From the NCBI RefSeq assembly GCF_014836615.1, contig NZ_JACSQN010000010.1, positions 62,001 through 126,000 of the forward strand: 64,000 nt of DNA, written 5' to 3'. Both the position numbers and the translations under genes were made by a program. This DNA comes from Sporosarcina quadrami (GTDB lineage: Bacteria > Bacillota > Bacilli > Bacillales_A > Planococcaceae). The notes beneath the pieces were generated by a model. That model was not told the DNA's origin, did no database searches, and worked only from the letters and a program-made list of their open reading frames with translations. This document shows, piece after piece, positions 17,355-26,855 of the stretch (position 1 is the stretch's first letter; every line of letters begins with the position of its first letter).

Positions 17355-19556
17355 ATGAAAAAGTCGATGATAGGTGCTGAATGGAAACAGCTTCTGCGGA
17401 CTCGGAAAATGCTTGTGCCGATGATTGCGATACTGTTTATCCCGGTTTTATATGCAGGTATGTTCTTATGGGCGTTTTGGGATCCATATGCGAATATGGA
17501 TGCACTACCTGTTGCGGTCGTCAATTCGGATGAAGGGGCAGAGTTGGACGGAAAAAAACTTGCCATCGGGGATGAATTGATCGACAAGTTGGAGGAAAGT
17601 AAGAACTTCAACTTTCAAGTAGTATCCAAGGTGGATGCGGAGAAAGGCTTGAAAAATCAAGATTACTATATCGCGATTGAAATACCGGAGAACTTTTCGC
17701 AACATGCAACTACATTGCTGGATGAAAACCCAGAGAAGTTGACGATGATTTATAAGCCGAACGAAGGATACAATTTCTTATCCGCTCAAATCGGTGAAAC
17801 GGCAATGGAACGTATACGGGCTGAAGTGAATGAAAAGGTTGCTTCTACGTATGCTGAGCAAATGTTCGATTCGATTGCGATGATGGGCGACGGTTTCGGC
17901 GAAGCGGCTGACGGCGCAGGTGAATTGCATGAAGGTGCGAGCAAGCTTTCAGATGGCGCGAACGATTTGAAAGGGTATTTGGAAACATTGGCTTCAAGCA
18001 CGATTACGTTGAAAGATGGTTCGGACCGGTTGGCTAAGGGTACGAATGATGCTGCAAAAGGTGCTGCTGATTTGAACGAAGGAATTGGCACGCTAGCATC
18101 TGGTGCGAAAGAACTTCACAATGGTGCTAATAAAGCATCAGCGGGAGCTTCTGATTTGCAGGCGGGTATTGCGAATTATACCGCTGCGGTTGAAAAATTG
18201 AAAAATAGCTATGCGCAAATCGGTCAGAAAGAGACGGAGTTTGGGCAAGCAGTAGGTACAATAAATGAAAAGACCGGTGCATTGAATGGAGCGGCTCAAA
18301 AACTGACTGAGGGTTCGAAAAATGTAAATGCCGGTATTACGGGGCTTTCTGAACAGTTGGCACCAATCTTGGCTTCATTGCCAGAAGAACAGCAAGCTGC
18401 TTTAAAAGGTGCGCTTGGCCAATTGCAACAAGGAAGTGCTGAGCTGTCGGGTGGCATGCAGGAACTTTCATCTGGGACTGCGGCGCTTCATGAAGGCACG
18501 GCGCAATTGAAAGGTGCGGCCGGTCAATTGAGTGAAGCACATGGACAGGCGTTGGCGGGCCTTGACCAGTTGAACGGTTCATCCAGTCAATTAAAGGATG
18601 GGGCTGAATCGCTTACGCAAGGAAATGGTGCATTGGCTCAAGGGCTAGGCCAACTTTCCGACGGTGCAACTAAAGCGCAGGCAGGTTCATCAAGCCTAGT
18701 CGCCGGTTTGAATGAATTGAATGCAGGAACGGGTACGTTGAAAGAGGGCACTGGAACATTGGCTTCCAAGTCTAAAGAACTAGCAGACGGTTCAAAAACA
18801 TTGACGGATGGCATGAAGGAATTGAACGAAGGAACGCTCACTTTGCAGGAGAAACTTACGGAAGCAAATGAGACAGCGAGTGAAGTGAATCCGACTGAGA
18901 AAACATACGGAATGGCGGCAGCTCCAGTTAATGTTGATAAAGAGGAGATTAACAAAGTACCGAACTATGGAACAGGTTTTGCTCCGTATTTCCTTTCATT
19001 AGGATTGTTCGTTGGTGCGTTATTGTTATCTATTGTCTTCCCACTAGTTGAACCGGCTATTAGACCAACCGGCGCGTTCAGATGGATGGCAAGTAAAGTG
19101 TCTGTCTTGACAATTGTTGGTATTGTCCAAGCTTTAGTCGCTGTAGTTGTCATTAAATATGGACTTGGCATGGAAACAGTTAATACGCCACTATTCATTT
19201 TGACGGCGATTATTACGAGTTTTACGTTCATCGCGATTGTTCAGATGCTCGTATCGATTCTCGGAGATCCGGGCCGATTCGTGGCAATCCTCATTCTGAT
19301 CTTGCAATTGACGACGAGTGCAGGGACTTTCCCGTTGGAATTAATCCCTGAGCCGCTTCAGATATTTAATGTATTGTTACCAATGACATATTCTGTGCAG
19401 GCGTTTAAAGCGTCGATTTCAACAGGTGATTTTGCGCATCTATGGGCGAATAATGGTGTGTTGATCGGCTTTACCGTTGCATGTCTAGCGATAACTTTTG
19501 GGTATTTTGCATTGGTGTTCAAGAAACGCTATTCTGCTCAAACAGTAGAAGCGTAA
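17355..19556 (+). CDS. yhgE: YhgE/Pip family membrane protein
   Basis: 733 residues, ATG with GGAGG upstream. One N-terminal transmembrane helix (about 20-42), a large extracytoplasmic region, and five or six helices at the C-terminus (about 545-725). This is the layout of the phage-infection-protein (Pip)/YhgE family, related to ABC-2-type permeases. The middle (about 190-510) is filled with degenerate short repeats of the pattern ELxxGxxxLxxGAxxL, predicted to form a long helical rod. Family members serve as phage receptors or export components; the role here is unknown. Regulation by YhgD is inferred from the shared operator. Confidence 0.88.
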   Translation: MKKSMIGAEWKQLLRTRKMLVPMIAILFIPVLYAGMFLWAFWDPYANMDALPVAVVNSDEGAELDGKKLAIGDELIDKLEESKNFNFQVVSKVDAEKGLKNQDYYIAIEIPENFSQHATTLLDENPEKLTMIYKPNEGYNFLSAQIGETAMERIRAEVNEKVASTYAEQMFDSIAMMGDGFGEAADGAGELHEGASKLSDGANDLKGYLETLASSTITLKDGSDRLAKGTNDAAKGAADLNEGIGTLASGAKELHNGANKASAGASDLQAGIANYTAAVEKLKNSYAQIGQKETEFGQAVGTINEKTGALNGAAQKLTEGSKNVNAGITGLSEQLAPILASLPEEQQAALKGALGQLQQGSAELSGGMQELSSGTAALHEGTAQLKGAAGQLSEAHGQALAGLDQLNGSSSQLKDGAESLTQGNGALAQGLGQLSDGATKAQAGSSSLVAGLNELNAGTGTLKEGTGTLASKSKELADGSKTLTDGMKELNEGTLTLQEKLTEANETASEVNPTEKTYGMAAAPVNVDKEEINKVPNYGTGFAPYFLSLGLFVGALLLSIVFPLVEPAIRPTGAFRWMASKVSVLTIVGIVQALVAVVVIKYGLGMETVNTPLFILTAIITSFTFIAIVQMLVSILGDPGRFVAILILILQLTTSAGTFPLELIPEPLQIFNVLLPMTYSVQAFKASISTGDFAHLWANNGVLIGFTVACLAITFGYFALVFKKRYSAQTVEA

Positions 19557-19557
19557 G

Positions 19558-19599
19558 AAAGAGCGATCCACGGGTGAGATTCCGTTGGATCGCTTTTTT
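19558..19599 (+). terminator. Terminator after yhgE
   Basis: GAGCGATCCACGG / CCGTTGGATCGC stem followed by TTTTTT. Confidence 0.9.
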
Positions 19600-19630
19600 G
19601 GTTTGATGGTGTGTGGGGATGGAGTGGTTA

Positions 19631-19812
19631 GCGCTCGTAAACAGGGCAAGTGCGCCCATAAAATGGGGACACGCGCCCGTAAACTCGGTGCACGCGCCCA
19701 TAAAATCGGGTTGTGCGCTCGAATAATGGGAACTGCGCCCGTAAGCAATGCTGCCGCGCCCATAAATCACCCTCGCTCGCCCGAATACCGACACTCCGCG
19801 CCCGATGAAACC
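19631..19812. repeat. Tandem array C: about nine 21-bp units starting GCGCCCATAAA
   Basis: Units begin GCGCCC(A/G)TAAA or GCGCTCG and have a variable remainder. Several contain a small dyad such as CCCAT-AAA-ATGGG. The array lies in the gap between yhgE and the SDR gene, directly before array B1. No gene is supported in 19600-20117 despite open frames there. Confidence 0.8.
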
Positions 19813-19951
19813 TACAAATCGCCTATCTTCATGTCAAAACCAAGATTAATTTGTCAAAAGCATTCTGCGCGACATGGTGAGAGGTGAAATTTAGTAAGTT
19901 GCCGCGGTTGATTGAGTGACTTGGGGTCAGAAAGCTCAAGTTACTCCGAGA

Positions 19952-20100
19952 GCGGCTCAATACAAGTGGGCAACCGCTCAATGGGAGTGGAGAATCGCTC
20001 AATAAGAGTGGGGAACCGCTCAATACGAGTGTAGAACCGCTCAATGCGAGTGGGGAACCGCTCAATACGAGCGCTACACCGCTCAATGCGATCCGCAATC
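19952..20100. repeat. Tandem array B1: seven 21-bp units, core CGCTCAATNNGAG
   Basis: Seven units of 21 bases (CGCTCAATACGAGTGNNGAAC type), preceded by a degenerate one near 19933. Each holds the short dyad CTC-AATNN-GAG. The same core occurs in array B2 at 57815-58016. Confidence 0.85.
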
Positions 20101-20117
20101 TCACTTAACAGACCACG

Positions 20118-21011
20118 TCAAGATCCAACATAATCCCCGCCATCAACATGAATCGTCTGGCCGGTCATGTAGCTTGCGTCGCTCGAAGCGAGGAAGACAT
20201 AAGCCGGTGCGTTTTCGGCTGGTTGGCCACGGCGTTTGACGGGTGTGTCGTTGCCGTGATCTGCGACTTGTTTGGCGTTAAAGGTCGCTGGGATAAGTGG
20301 TGTCCAGATTGGTCCGGGTGCTACCGCATTTACGCGGATGCCTTTTTCCGCAAGGTTCAATGCGAGTGAGCGTGTGAATGTCGTAATAGCGCCTTTCGTT
20401 GCAGAGTAGTCAAGCAGACCGGGCGAGCCATTGTACGCTGTAACAGAAGATGTATTGATGATAGAGTCGCCTTCTGTCATATGCGCAACGGCCGCTTTAG
20501 ACAAATAAAACAGACCAAAGAAGTTTGTATCAAACGTTTCACGAAGCTGATCGCCCGAAATGTTGGCGATGTCGTCTTGCGGAAATTGCTTGCCGGCATT
20601 ATTAACAAGAATGTTCAGGCTGCCAAATTCACTAATGACATCGTCAATCAATTTTTCACAGTTTTCTTCATCGCTTATATCAATGCGGATCTGTTTTGCC
20701 TTCCCACCGTATTTCTTAATGAGTTCAACGGTTTTACTCGCATCGACGTCCTCTTCTTCATCCAAGTAGGCTATCGCGACATTCGCTCCTTCTTTTGCGA
20801 AAGCAACGGCAACCGCCCGGCCGATTCCGCTATCACCACCAGTAATCAATGCGTTTTTCCCTTGTAGTTTTCCGGAGCCCTTATATTTTTCGTCATCATA
20901 AATTGGCGGAGGGTCCATCTCCGCTTCTACACCAGGTTGGTGAGATTGTGTTTGGGGTTCCACTTGCTCGTCGATTTTTTCATATTTATCTTCATGCTGA
21001 TTCTTGTCCAT
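20118..21011 (-). CDS. SDR family oxidoreductase, general-stress type
   Basis: 297 residues from ATG 21011, which has GGAGGAG 7 bases upstream; the open frame extends further without a ribosome site. A 48-residue polar N-terminal arm is typical of the YdaD/YhdF (general stress protein 39) branch. The Rossmann motif TGGDSGIGRA (58-67), NNAG (138-141), Ser190 (NTSSV), Tyr203 and Lys207 (YSATK) form the full SDR active site. It should be a cytosolic NAD(P)-dependent oxidoreductase of unknown substrate. A SigB-like promoter at 21050-21075 supports stress control. It ends 18 bases from array B1. Confidence 0.85.
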   Translation of the reverse strand: MDKNQHEDKYEKIDEQVEPQTQSHQPGVEAEMDPPPIYDDEKYKGSGKLQGKNALITGGDSGIGRAVAVAFAKEGANVAIAYLDEEEDVDASKTVELIKKYGGKAKQIRIDISDEENCEKLIDDVISEFGSLNILVNNAGKQFPQDDIANISGDQLRETFDTNFFGLFYLSKAAVAHMTEGDSIINTSSVTAYNGSPGLLDYSATKGAITTFTRSLALNLAEKGIRVNAVAPGPIWTPLIPATFNAKQVADHGNDTPVKRRGQPAENAPAYVFLASSDASYMTGQTIHVDGGDYVGS

Positions 21012-21049
21012 TGTCCTACTCCTCCTCAAATCATCAGTTAAACTAGAGT

Positions 21050-21075
21050 ATTCCCTTGTCAAAATTTCAGTAAAC
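21050..21075 (-). promoter_or_regulatory. SigB-type promoter of the SDR gene
   Basis: On the minus strand GTTTAC (21075-21070), 14 bases, GGGAAT (21055-21050). This closely matches the SigB consensus GTTTAA-N12-15-GGGTAT and fits a general-stress SDR. Confidence 0.6.
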
Positions 21076-21152
21076 ATGAATTACTCTATCAAAAAAGCCA
21101 ACCAATTCATCGGGTGGGACAAGACTACCGGGTTCAAATCGAAATGATTTCC

Positions 21153-21187
21153 AACCCCTTTCCGTTATAATGAAATGGAAAGGGGTT
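21153..21187 (+). promoter_or_regulatory. Perfect 11-bp inverted repeat over the pcp promoter and ribosome site
   Basis: AACCCCTTTCC (21153-21163) and GGAAAGGGGTT (21177-21187) flank TATAAT at 21166-21171. The right arm contains the AAAGGGG ribosome site of pcp. It may be an operator; if transcription starts upstream it would also sequester the ribosome site. Confidence 0.5.
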
Positions 21188-21194
21188 TTGTGTC

Positions 21195-21797
21195 TTGAAA
21201 ACATTATTACTGACGGGGTTTGAACCGTTTCTGAAGTATCCGGTCAATCCGACGATGAAAATTGCTGAGGAACTCCATGGTATGGAAATTGGCGGTTATA
21301 CAATCCACAGCGAAATCCTTCCGGTTGAATTCAGTGTATCCGGAAATCGGTTGGTAGAGCATATGGAGGCTATTAAACCTGACGCTGTACTGTCACTCGG
21401 TCTGTCGGGTGGTAGATTCAAGATTACGCCTGAGCGGATTGCCATTAATGTGAGCGACGGTCCTGCTGATAATACAGGACATGCACCAGTTGACGAGTCG
21501 ATTATGAATGACGGTGCGGACGGGTACTTCACAAATATGCCAATCCGTAAAATGGTCGACGCTGTGAAAAAGGCAGGATTACCAGCAGCGATTTCCAATA
21601 CAGCAGGCGCTTATCTGTGCAACAACGTCATGTACCGCGCGTTGCATCATGCACAGCAACAACATGGTATGCTTGCAGGATTCATTCATATACCCGCTTC
21701 ACATGATCTTGCTGTTGAGCATGGGAAAGTTCCGAGCTGGTCACATGAAGATCTGAAACGGGGAATTATAGCCTGCATCGAAGTTTTAGGGGAATAA
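21195..21797 (+). CDS. pcp: Pyrrolidone-carboxylate peptidase
   Basis: 200 residues, TTG start with AAAGGGG upstream. It is a cysteine peptidase of family C15 that removes N-terminal pyroglutamate from peptides in the cytosol. The catalytic triad is visible: Glu80 (TPERIAIN), Cys142 (TAGAYLCNN) and His165 (GFIHIP), at the spacing of the classical Bacillus enzyme. The protein is slightly short compared with the usual 215 residues, mostly at the C-terminus. It is followed by its own terminator. Confidence 0.95.
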   Translation: MKTLLLTGFEPFLKYPVNPTMKIAEELHGMEIGGYTIHSEILPVEFSVSGNRLVEHMEAIKPDAVLSLGLSGGRFKITPERIAINVSDGPADNTGHAPVDESIMNDGADGYFTNMPIRKMVDAVKKAGLPAAISNTAGAYLCNNVMYRALHHAQQQHGMLAGFIHIPASHDLAVEHGKVPSWSHEDLKRGIIACIEVLGE

Positions 21798-21801
21798 AAT
21801 G

Positions 21802-21841
21802 AAAAACGCCAAGAGAGTCGTGATGCTCCCTTGGCGTTTTG
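21802..21841 (+). terminator. Terminator after pcp
   Basis: AAAACGCCAAG / CTTGGCGTTTT hairpin. Confidence 0.85.
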
Positions 21842-21852
21842 CTCTGTTGAGG

Positions 21853-21890
21853 TAAAAATCGGAGTCGTCATTAAGACGCTCCGATTTTTA
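21853..21890 (-). terminator. Terminator of the fatty-acid transporter gene
   Basis: AAAAATCGGAG / CTCCGATTTTT arms; on the minus strand it lies directly after the stop at 21898. Confidence 0.85.
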
Positions 21891-21897
21891 ATTTGGA

Positions 21898-23211
21898 TTA
21901 AAAGAAATACAAACCAAAACTGACGACGATTCCGCTTAAAATGAGCACGAATACGCAATAGCCCATAATATCCTTTGCGCGCAAACCTGCAATTGCAAGT
22001 GCCGGCAAAGCCCAGAACGGTTGGATCATATTCGTCCAAGCATCACCCCATGCAATCGCCATCGCTGTTTTGGAATAGCTGACACCGAGCGTTTGCGCGG
22101 CTTCAAGCATGATAGGTGCTTGAACGGCCCATTGACCACCGCCAGACGGGACGAAGAAGTTGACCAGACCAGCCGCAAAGAATGTGAATACCGGGAACGT
22201 CGCTTCTGTTGATATGCTGACGAACCATTCAGACATGACGCCGGCAAGTCCTGACGCAACCATCATACCCATGATTCCAGCGTAGAATGGGAACTGAATG
22301 ATAATTCCACCCGCAGTTTTCACGGCATTCGCAACCGCTGCAAGGAAACGCTTCGGTGTTCCATGGAAAATGATGCCCATGATGAAGAATATCAAGTTGA
22401 CAATATTTAAATTCAAATCGAATCCTTTTGAAGCAAAGTGCTGCACAAGGTATACGAGTCCTAGAGCTCCGATCAGCATGGAAAGGATATAGCTATTCTC
22501 CAATCTTGTTGCAGGTGTAAGCATCTCTTCCTGTTCCACTTCAATCTTCTCTTCCAACAATTTCGGGTCAATTGAAACCGTGTCTGCCGGTTTAGGCATC
22601 ATGAAGCGGTTCAACAACGGTACAGTAATAAATAAAATAGCAATAATGACGAGGTTGTACGTTGAAAAAATCGTTTCAGATGTCGGTACGACACCCATGA
22701 TTCCCGAAAACGGGTGATCTGCAGTTGCGATAGACAATGGAATCGATCCCCCGAGTCCGCCATGCCAAATGATGAAACCGGAATAAGCGCTTGCGATCAG
22801 TAAGCGGTAATCGACTGTAGTCACTTTCTTGGCGATTTCTTTGGCGAATAAAGCACCGATGACCAGACCGAAACCCCAGTTGATCCAACAAGCAATCAGT
22901 GATACGACTGTTACTAGCAGAATTGCAGATCCTGGTGATTTCGCCAAGCTTGCCATTGAACTTAGTAGCTTTTTGAACACCGGGCTGCTTGCGAGCACAT
23001 GCCCTGCCACTAAAACAATGACCATCTGCATTGTGAAGGCCAAAAGCCCCCAGAAACCGTCTCCCCAGTGAACGACCATATCTAGTGGACTGGAATCGGT
23101 GAAACCAAGCCCCAGCAAGAATACGATCAACGTAAGGATGGCAACAAATATGTACGGATCCGGCAAATAACGCTCCATAACTGTATTCGACCATCGTGTG
23201 AGAGTCTTCAT
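21898..23211 (-). CDS. Short-chain fatty acid transporter (AtoE/TIGR00366 family)
   Basis: 437 residues with about 11 hydrophobic helices, ATG preceded by GGGGGAAG. The sequence fits the AtoE short-chain fatty acid transporter family: N-terminal YLPDPYIFVAILT, internal NWGFGLVIGALFAKE, and the C-terminal signature FFVPSGGGQWAVQAPI with WGDAWTNMIQPFWALP. It is predicted to take up acids such as acetoacetate or butyrate. No metabolic genes accompany it here. The lysine-degradation genes at 4-8 kb would yield crotonyl-CoA, but I see no link beyond that. Confidence 0.88.
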   Translation of the reverse strand: MKTLTRWSNTVMERYLPDPYIFVAILTLIVFLLGLGFTDSSPLDMVVHWGDGFWGLLAFTMQMVIVLVAGHVLASSPVFKKLLSSMASLAKSPGSAILLVTVVSLIACWINWGFGLVIGALFAKEIAKKVTTVDYRLLIASAYSGFIIWHGGLGGSIPLSIATADHPFSGIMGVVPTSETIFSTYNLVIIAILFITVPLLNRFMMPKPADTVSIDPKLLEEKIEVEQEEMLTPATRLENSYILSMLIGALGLVYLVQHFASKGFDLNLNIVNLIFFIMGIIFHGTPKRFLAAVANAVKTAGGIIIQFPFYAGIMGMMVASGLAGVMSEWFVSISTEATFPVFTFFAAGLVNFFVPSGGGQWAVQAPIMLEAAQTLGVSYSKTAMAIAWGDAWTNMIQPFWALPALAIAGLRAKDIMGYCVFVLILSGIVVSFGLYFF

Positions 23212-23357
23212 ACTATCTTCCCCCTTTTTAGTTGTCCCACTCTATTAGACTATCATATTCATTCCACATAGGAAAAATGTTTTTTGAAAAGTGAAACGGA
23301 AATAGATTTAAAGAGTCTACTACTTAAAGAGAATGAACAGAAAGGATGTAACGATTG

Positions 23358-25505
23358 ATGCGAAAACCATTTATTTGGCTCATTGCTTCCATTGTCTTAG
23401 TCATACTCGCGTTAACATTTGCTTTTTCCATTAATAAAGTAACGATTGCAGCTGCAGCAACTGCACTTGGCGATAAAGGGTGGAGTGCGGATTTTTCGGA
23501 AAACCTGGCGATGGATTCCATTCAACAAGGCCATGTTTATGTCACTGATCAAAACGGAGAAAAAGTGAATCCAGAACTTCAATTCCAAATGGGTAATAAA
23601 AAGTTGAAAGTGGATGGCTTGCAGCCTGGCAGTTATATATTGCATGTCGATAAAAAGGCGTTTAATCGAAAGGGCTATAACGTCTTGGAAAAAGACAAAA
23701 TTGAGTTCACGGTCTATGAGACGATTGAGTCCGTTAAAACAGAAGCTGATTTGACTGCGTACTTCGAAAATGCGAAAAACATGCAGTACATTTTTCATGG
23801 TGGAATGGAAGCAGAGGAAGAATCGGCATCCATGGACGCTGCTAAGTCGTCTTCGGCTTCAGGAAGCGCAGACCACTCAACAACGAATGTCCAAGTGGAA
23901 GGTGTCGATGAATCCGATATCGTGAAAACAGACGGCAACTACATGTACACGATTTCAGACAACCAACAAGTCCAGATTGTCGACGTTCGCAACCCGCAGT
24001 CGATGAAAATTGCATCTGTGTTAAAGAAGGATGAAAATTACTATCCTTCTCAGCTATTTCTTCAAGATAACCTGTTAATTGTCATTGGCGATAAAATGTT
24101 TCCTTTTGAACAAAAAAAGGAACTGTCGAAAAAAATGCTGCCAATCAATAATATGACGACAGTCCGAATCTATAACGTTGAAGATCGAGCAAATCCAAAA
24201 CTCATGAGAGAAGTTGGGGCAGAGGGGTATTTGAACAATGCTAGAAAAGCGGATAACATCATGTACCTCATTACGAATGTATATCCCGATATCTGGATGA
24301 AGGGTGAGATTGAAGGAGACGTTCTCCGGCCGGTCGTTTTTGATTCGACTGATGAAAAGACGAGCAAGTACATGGATTTACAAGACATTGCTATACTGCC
24401 AGGTGCGACAGAGCCAACGTATACGGTCATTACAGCTATCGATTTAACGAAACCCGTCGAAAGTCGACTTGAAACAAAAGGATTTCTCGGTAGCAGTGCC
24501 CAGCTCTATATGAATAAAGATCACCTGTATTTGACAGCGCCGAAATACGACATGGACTTTTCTGATCGCGGTTCAAAGGCTATCATCTGGAATCCGACGA
24601 ATATGTTTACACAGTTTTTTAAGTTCAAATTGGATGGTGCCTCAGTGGATTACCTCAGTACAACTGAATTGAAAGGAACTGTTTTAAACCAATTCTCGAT
24701 GGATGAATACAACGGCCACTTCCGCGTTGTCATGACAGAAGGGAATATGTGGGATGAAACGAATCCATCCCAAAACCATCTCTATATTTTGGATGGAGAC
24801 ATGAAATTGAAAGGTTCTGTCGAAGGACTTGCAAAAGGAGAGCGCATCTACTCCGCACGATTCATGGGAGACAAAGCGTATATGGTGACGTTTAGGGAGA
24901 CAGATCCACTTTTCGTCATCGATGTGGCCGATCCATCCAAACCAGAAGTACTTGGTGAACTGAAAATACCTGGTTTTTCAAACTATTTGCATCCGCTTGG
25001 CGACAACCACCTCATCGGATTTGGCTATGACACTGTAGCAAAAAAGAACCCTTCAGGTGGAGACCCATTAATCATTACTAAAGGAATGAAAATTTCCCTT
25101 TTTGACGTCACTGATTTCCATAATCCGAAAGAACAAGACACGGAAATTATCGGCGGCCAAGGAACCTATTCGCAAATTCAGTACGACCATAAAGCATTAT
25201 TCCAACACCATTCACGAAACCTTTTCGGATTCCCGATTAACGTCTATGGAGAAAGCGAGAAAGAATTTGAAGTCAACTTCAAAGGGGCAGGCGCACTTGT
25301 TTACGAAATCACCGCTGAAAAAGGAATCGTCCTAAAAGGCGACCTCGTAAAAGACAAAGCCCCAGGCCAGCAATACGAAGAATGGGAAAAAGAAGTTCAG
25401 CGCATCATCTACAGTGGTGACAATCTCTATACAATCGCAAGAAACGGAATTAGCAGCTATGAACTAGATAGTTTTCAAGAAATAAGTACACTACGATTGA
25501 AGTAA
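23358..25505 (+). CDS. Secreted beta-propeller domain protein
   Basis: About 715 residues; ATG 23358 and the adjoining TTG 23355 are equally placed after AAAGGATG. One N-terminal hydrophobic helix (about 6-27) acts as signal or anchor. Then comes a small domain, a Ser/Ala-rich linker near 155-180, and from TTNVQVEGVDESDIVKTDG onward the conserved C-terminal Beta_propel family (PF09826). The extracellular location is inferred from the helix. Family function is unknown; the beta-propeller suggests binding. Monocistronic, with a terminator behind. Confidence 0.85.
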   Translation: MRKPFIWLIASIVLVILALTFAFSINKVTIAAAATALGDKGWSADFSENLAMDSIQQGHVYVTDQNGEKVNPELQFQMGNKKLKVDGLQPGSYILHVDKKAFNRKGYNVLEKDKIEFTVYETIESVKTEADLTAYFENAKNMQYIFHGGMEAEEESASMDAAKSSSASGSADHSTTNVQVEGVDESDIVKTDGNYMYTISDNQQVQIVDVRNPQSMKIASVLKKDENYYPSQLFLQDNLLIVIGDKMFPFEQKKELSKKMLPINNMTTVRIYNVEDRANPKLMREVGAEGYLNNARKADNIMYLITNVYPDIWMKGEIEGDVLRPVVFDSTDEKTSKYMDLQDIAILPGATEPTYTVITAIDLTKPVESRLETKGFLGSSAQLYMNKDHLYLTAPKYDMDFSDRGSKAIIWNPTNMFTQFFKFKLDGASVDYLSTTELKGTVLNQFSMDEYNGHFRVVMTEGNMWDETNPSQNHLYILDGDMKLKGSVEGLAKGERIYSARFMGDKAYMVTFRETDPLFVIDVADPSKPEVLGELKIPGFSNYLHPLGDNHLIGFGYDTVAKKNPSGGDPLIITKGMKISLFDVTDFHNPKEQDTEIIGGQGTYSQIQYDHKALFQHHSRNLFGFPINVYGESEKEFEVNFKGAGALVYEITAEKGIVLKGDLVKDKAPGQQYEEWEKEVQRIIYSGDNLYTIARNGISSYELDSFQEISTLRLK

Positions 25506-25507
25506 AT

Positions 25508-25549
25508 GAAAAACGGAGCTGCCGTATAGCTCCGTTTTTTGTTTTTTTT
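25508..25549 (+). terminator. Terminator after the beta-propeller gene
   Basis: AAAACGGAGCT / AGCTCCGTTTT stem followed by T runs. Confidence 0.9.
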
Positions 25550-25601
25550 CACGCACTCCTCTAAAATAAAGGAAAAAGCCGATGGAAGCGGGGGATACAT
25601 A

Positions 25602-26342
25602 ATGACCGATAAAGAACTAGCCATTGACTGCTGTTTACTCGCCGGCAGGCTCATGATGGAAGCAGGCGCAGAAACGTACCGCGTCGAAGATACAATGGAA
25701 CGAATGGCTAAAACGCAGGAATTGACCGCCGTCGAAAGCTTCGTCACGCCGACCGGTATCATCCTATCACCAGGTAGCCCCCATCATACAAAACTGATCC
25801 GTATTAAAAATCGATCAACGGATCTTGAAAAAATCGCGCTCGTTAACAGCGTATCTCGCAAACTGTCCGAAGGGGAATACACACTTGACGAAGCATATGA
25901 ACGGCTCATTGCTATCAAAAATGCGAATGTCATGTTTCCCTTCTGGCTGCAACTTCTTGCTGCAAGCGTCGCAAGCGGCTGTTTCCTCATACTGTATAGC
26001 GGAATGTGGTCAGACATTGTTACTGCGTTCGTTGCGGGCGGTGCCGGTTACCTTACTGTAACAGCAGTCCATGAACTGACAAAAGTGAAATTCTTTGCTG
26101 AATTCCTGGCAGCTTTGACCGTGGCGCTTGTCGCATTCTTTGCCGTCCAGACAAACCTCGGGACTGAACTTGATAAAATCATTATCGGCGGTGTCATGCC
26201 GCTCGTTCCAGGCTTACTCATCACGAATGCTGTTCGGGACCTGATGGCGGGGCATTTCATGTCAGGGCTGTCAAAAGGGGCGGAAGCATTCTTGACTGCT
26301 TTTGCAATCGGGGCGGGTGTCGCACTCGTCTTGTCATTTTGA
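25602..26342 (+). CDS. Threonine/serine exporter subunit, YjjP-like (DUF1212)
   Basis: 246 residues from ATG 25602 with GGGGGA upstream. An N-terminal soluble part (MEAGAETYRVEDTMERM near 20, SFVTPTGI) is followed by about five helices with VPGLLITNAVRDLMAGH. This is the N-terminal half of the ThrE family, encoded separately as in YjjP/YjjB systems. With the next gene, 14 bases downstream, it should form an inner-membrane exporter of small amino acids or, as reported for YjjPB, of succinate. The substrate cannot be chosen from sequence. Confidence 0.85.
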   Translation: MTDKELAIDCCLLAGRLMMEAGAETYRVEDTMERMAKTQELTAVESFVTPTGIILSPGSPHHTKLIRIKNRSTDLEKIALVNSVSRKLSEGEYTLDEAYERLIAIKNANVMFPFWLQLLAASVASGCFLILYSGMWSDIVTAFVAGGAGYLTVTAVHELTKVKFFAEFLAALTVALVAFFAVQTNLGTELDKIIIGGVMPLVPGLLITNAVRDLMAGHFMSGLSKGAEAFLTAFAIGAGVALVLSF

Positions 26343-26356
26343 AAGAGGTGGTTTAA

Positions 26357-26812
26357 ATGGACTGGATCATGCAGGCGGTTCTCAGTTTTCTTGCGGCGAT
26401 CGGTTTTGGCATCATTTTTAATGCGCCCCGCAAAATGTTATTTTACTGCGGGTTTGTAGGAAGTGCGGGATGGATGGTATATAGTCTGTTCGAAACGATA
26501 TCTGAAGATGCAGTGCAAGCATCGTTCCTTGGTGCTTTTGTCGTTGCGCTGTTTGCACATCTATTTGCAAAGCGATTCAAGACACCGATGATTATTTTCA
26601 GTGTCGCTGGCATCATTCCACTCGTTCCGGGCGGTACAGCGTATAATGCAATGCGGCATTTTGTTGAAAATGATAATTTGACTGCGATATCATATGCGAC
26701 GAAAGCGTTTATGGTATCCGGTGCAATTGCTATGGGTCTTGTATTTGCGGAGGTTTTCATACAACTAATCTTCAGGTCGCGATTCAAAAAAAGAAAGGTC
26801 CGGCAATTATAA
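26357..26812 (+). CDS. Threonine/serine exporter subunit, YjjB-like (DUF3815)
   Basis: 151 residues, ATG preceded by AAAGAGGTGG. Four or five hydrophobic helices with the repeat motif IIPLVPGGTAYNAMRHFVE, matching the C-terminal half of ThrE (DUF3815). It is the partner of the gene just upstream, in one operon that ends with the hairpin at 26820. Confidence 0.85.
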   Translation: MDWIMQAVLSFLAAIGFGIIFNAPRKMLFYCGFVGSAGWMVYSLFETISEDAVQASFLGAFVVALFAHLFAKRFKTPMIIFSVAGIIPLVPGGTAYNAMRHFVENDNLTAISYATKAFMVSGAIAMGLVFAEVFIQLIFRSRFKKRKVRQL

Positions 26813-26819
26813 CGAAGTA

Positions 26820-26855
26820 AAAAGGAGCATCCCTAATTGGCGGATGCTCCTTATT
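26820..26855. terminator. Bidirectional terminator between converging genes
   Basis: AAGGAGCATCC / GGATGCTCCTT hairpin placed between the rightward exporter operon and the leftward EAL gene. Confidence 0.8.

Noticed and set aside
19829..20104. Leftward frame of LSGSPLALSGST-type repeats
   Set aside because: Translation of array B1, not a gene.
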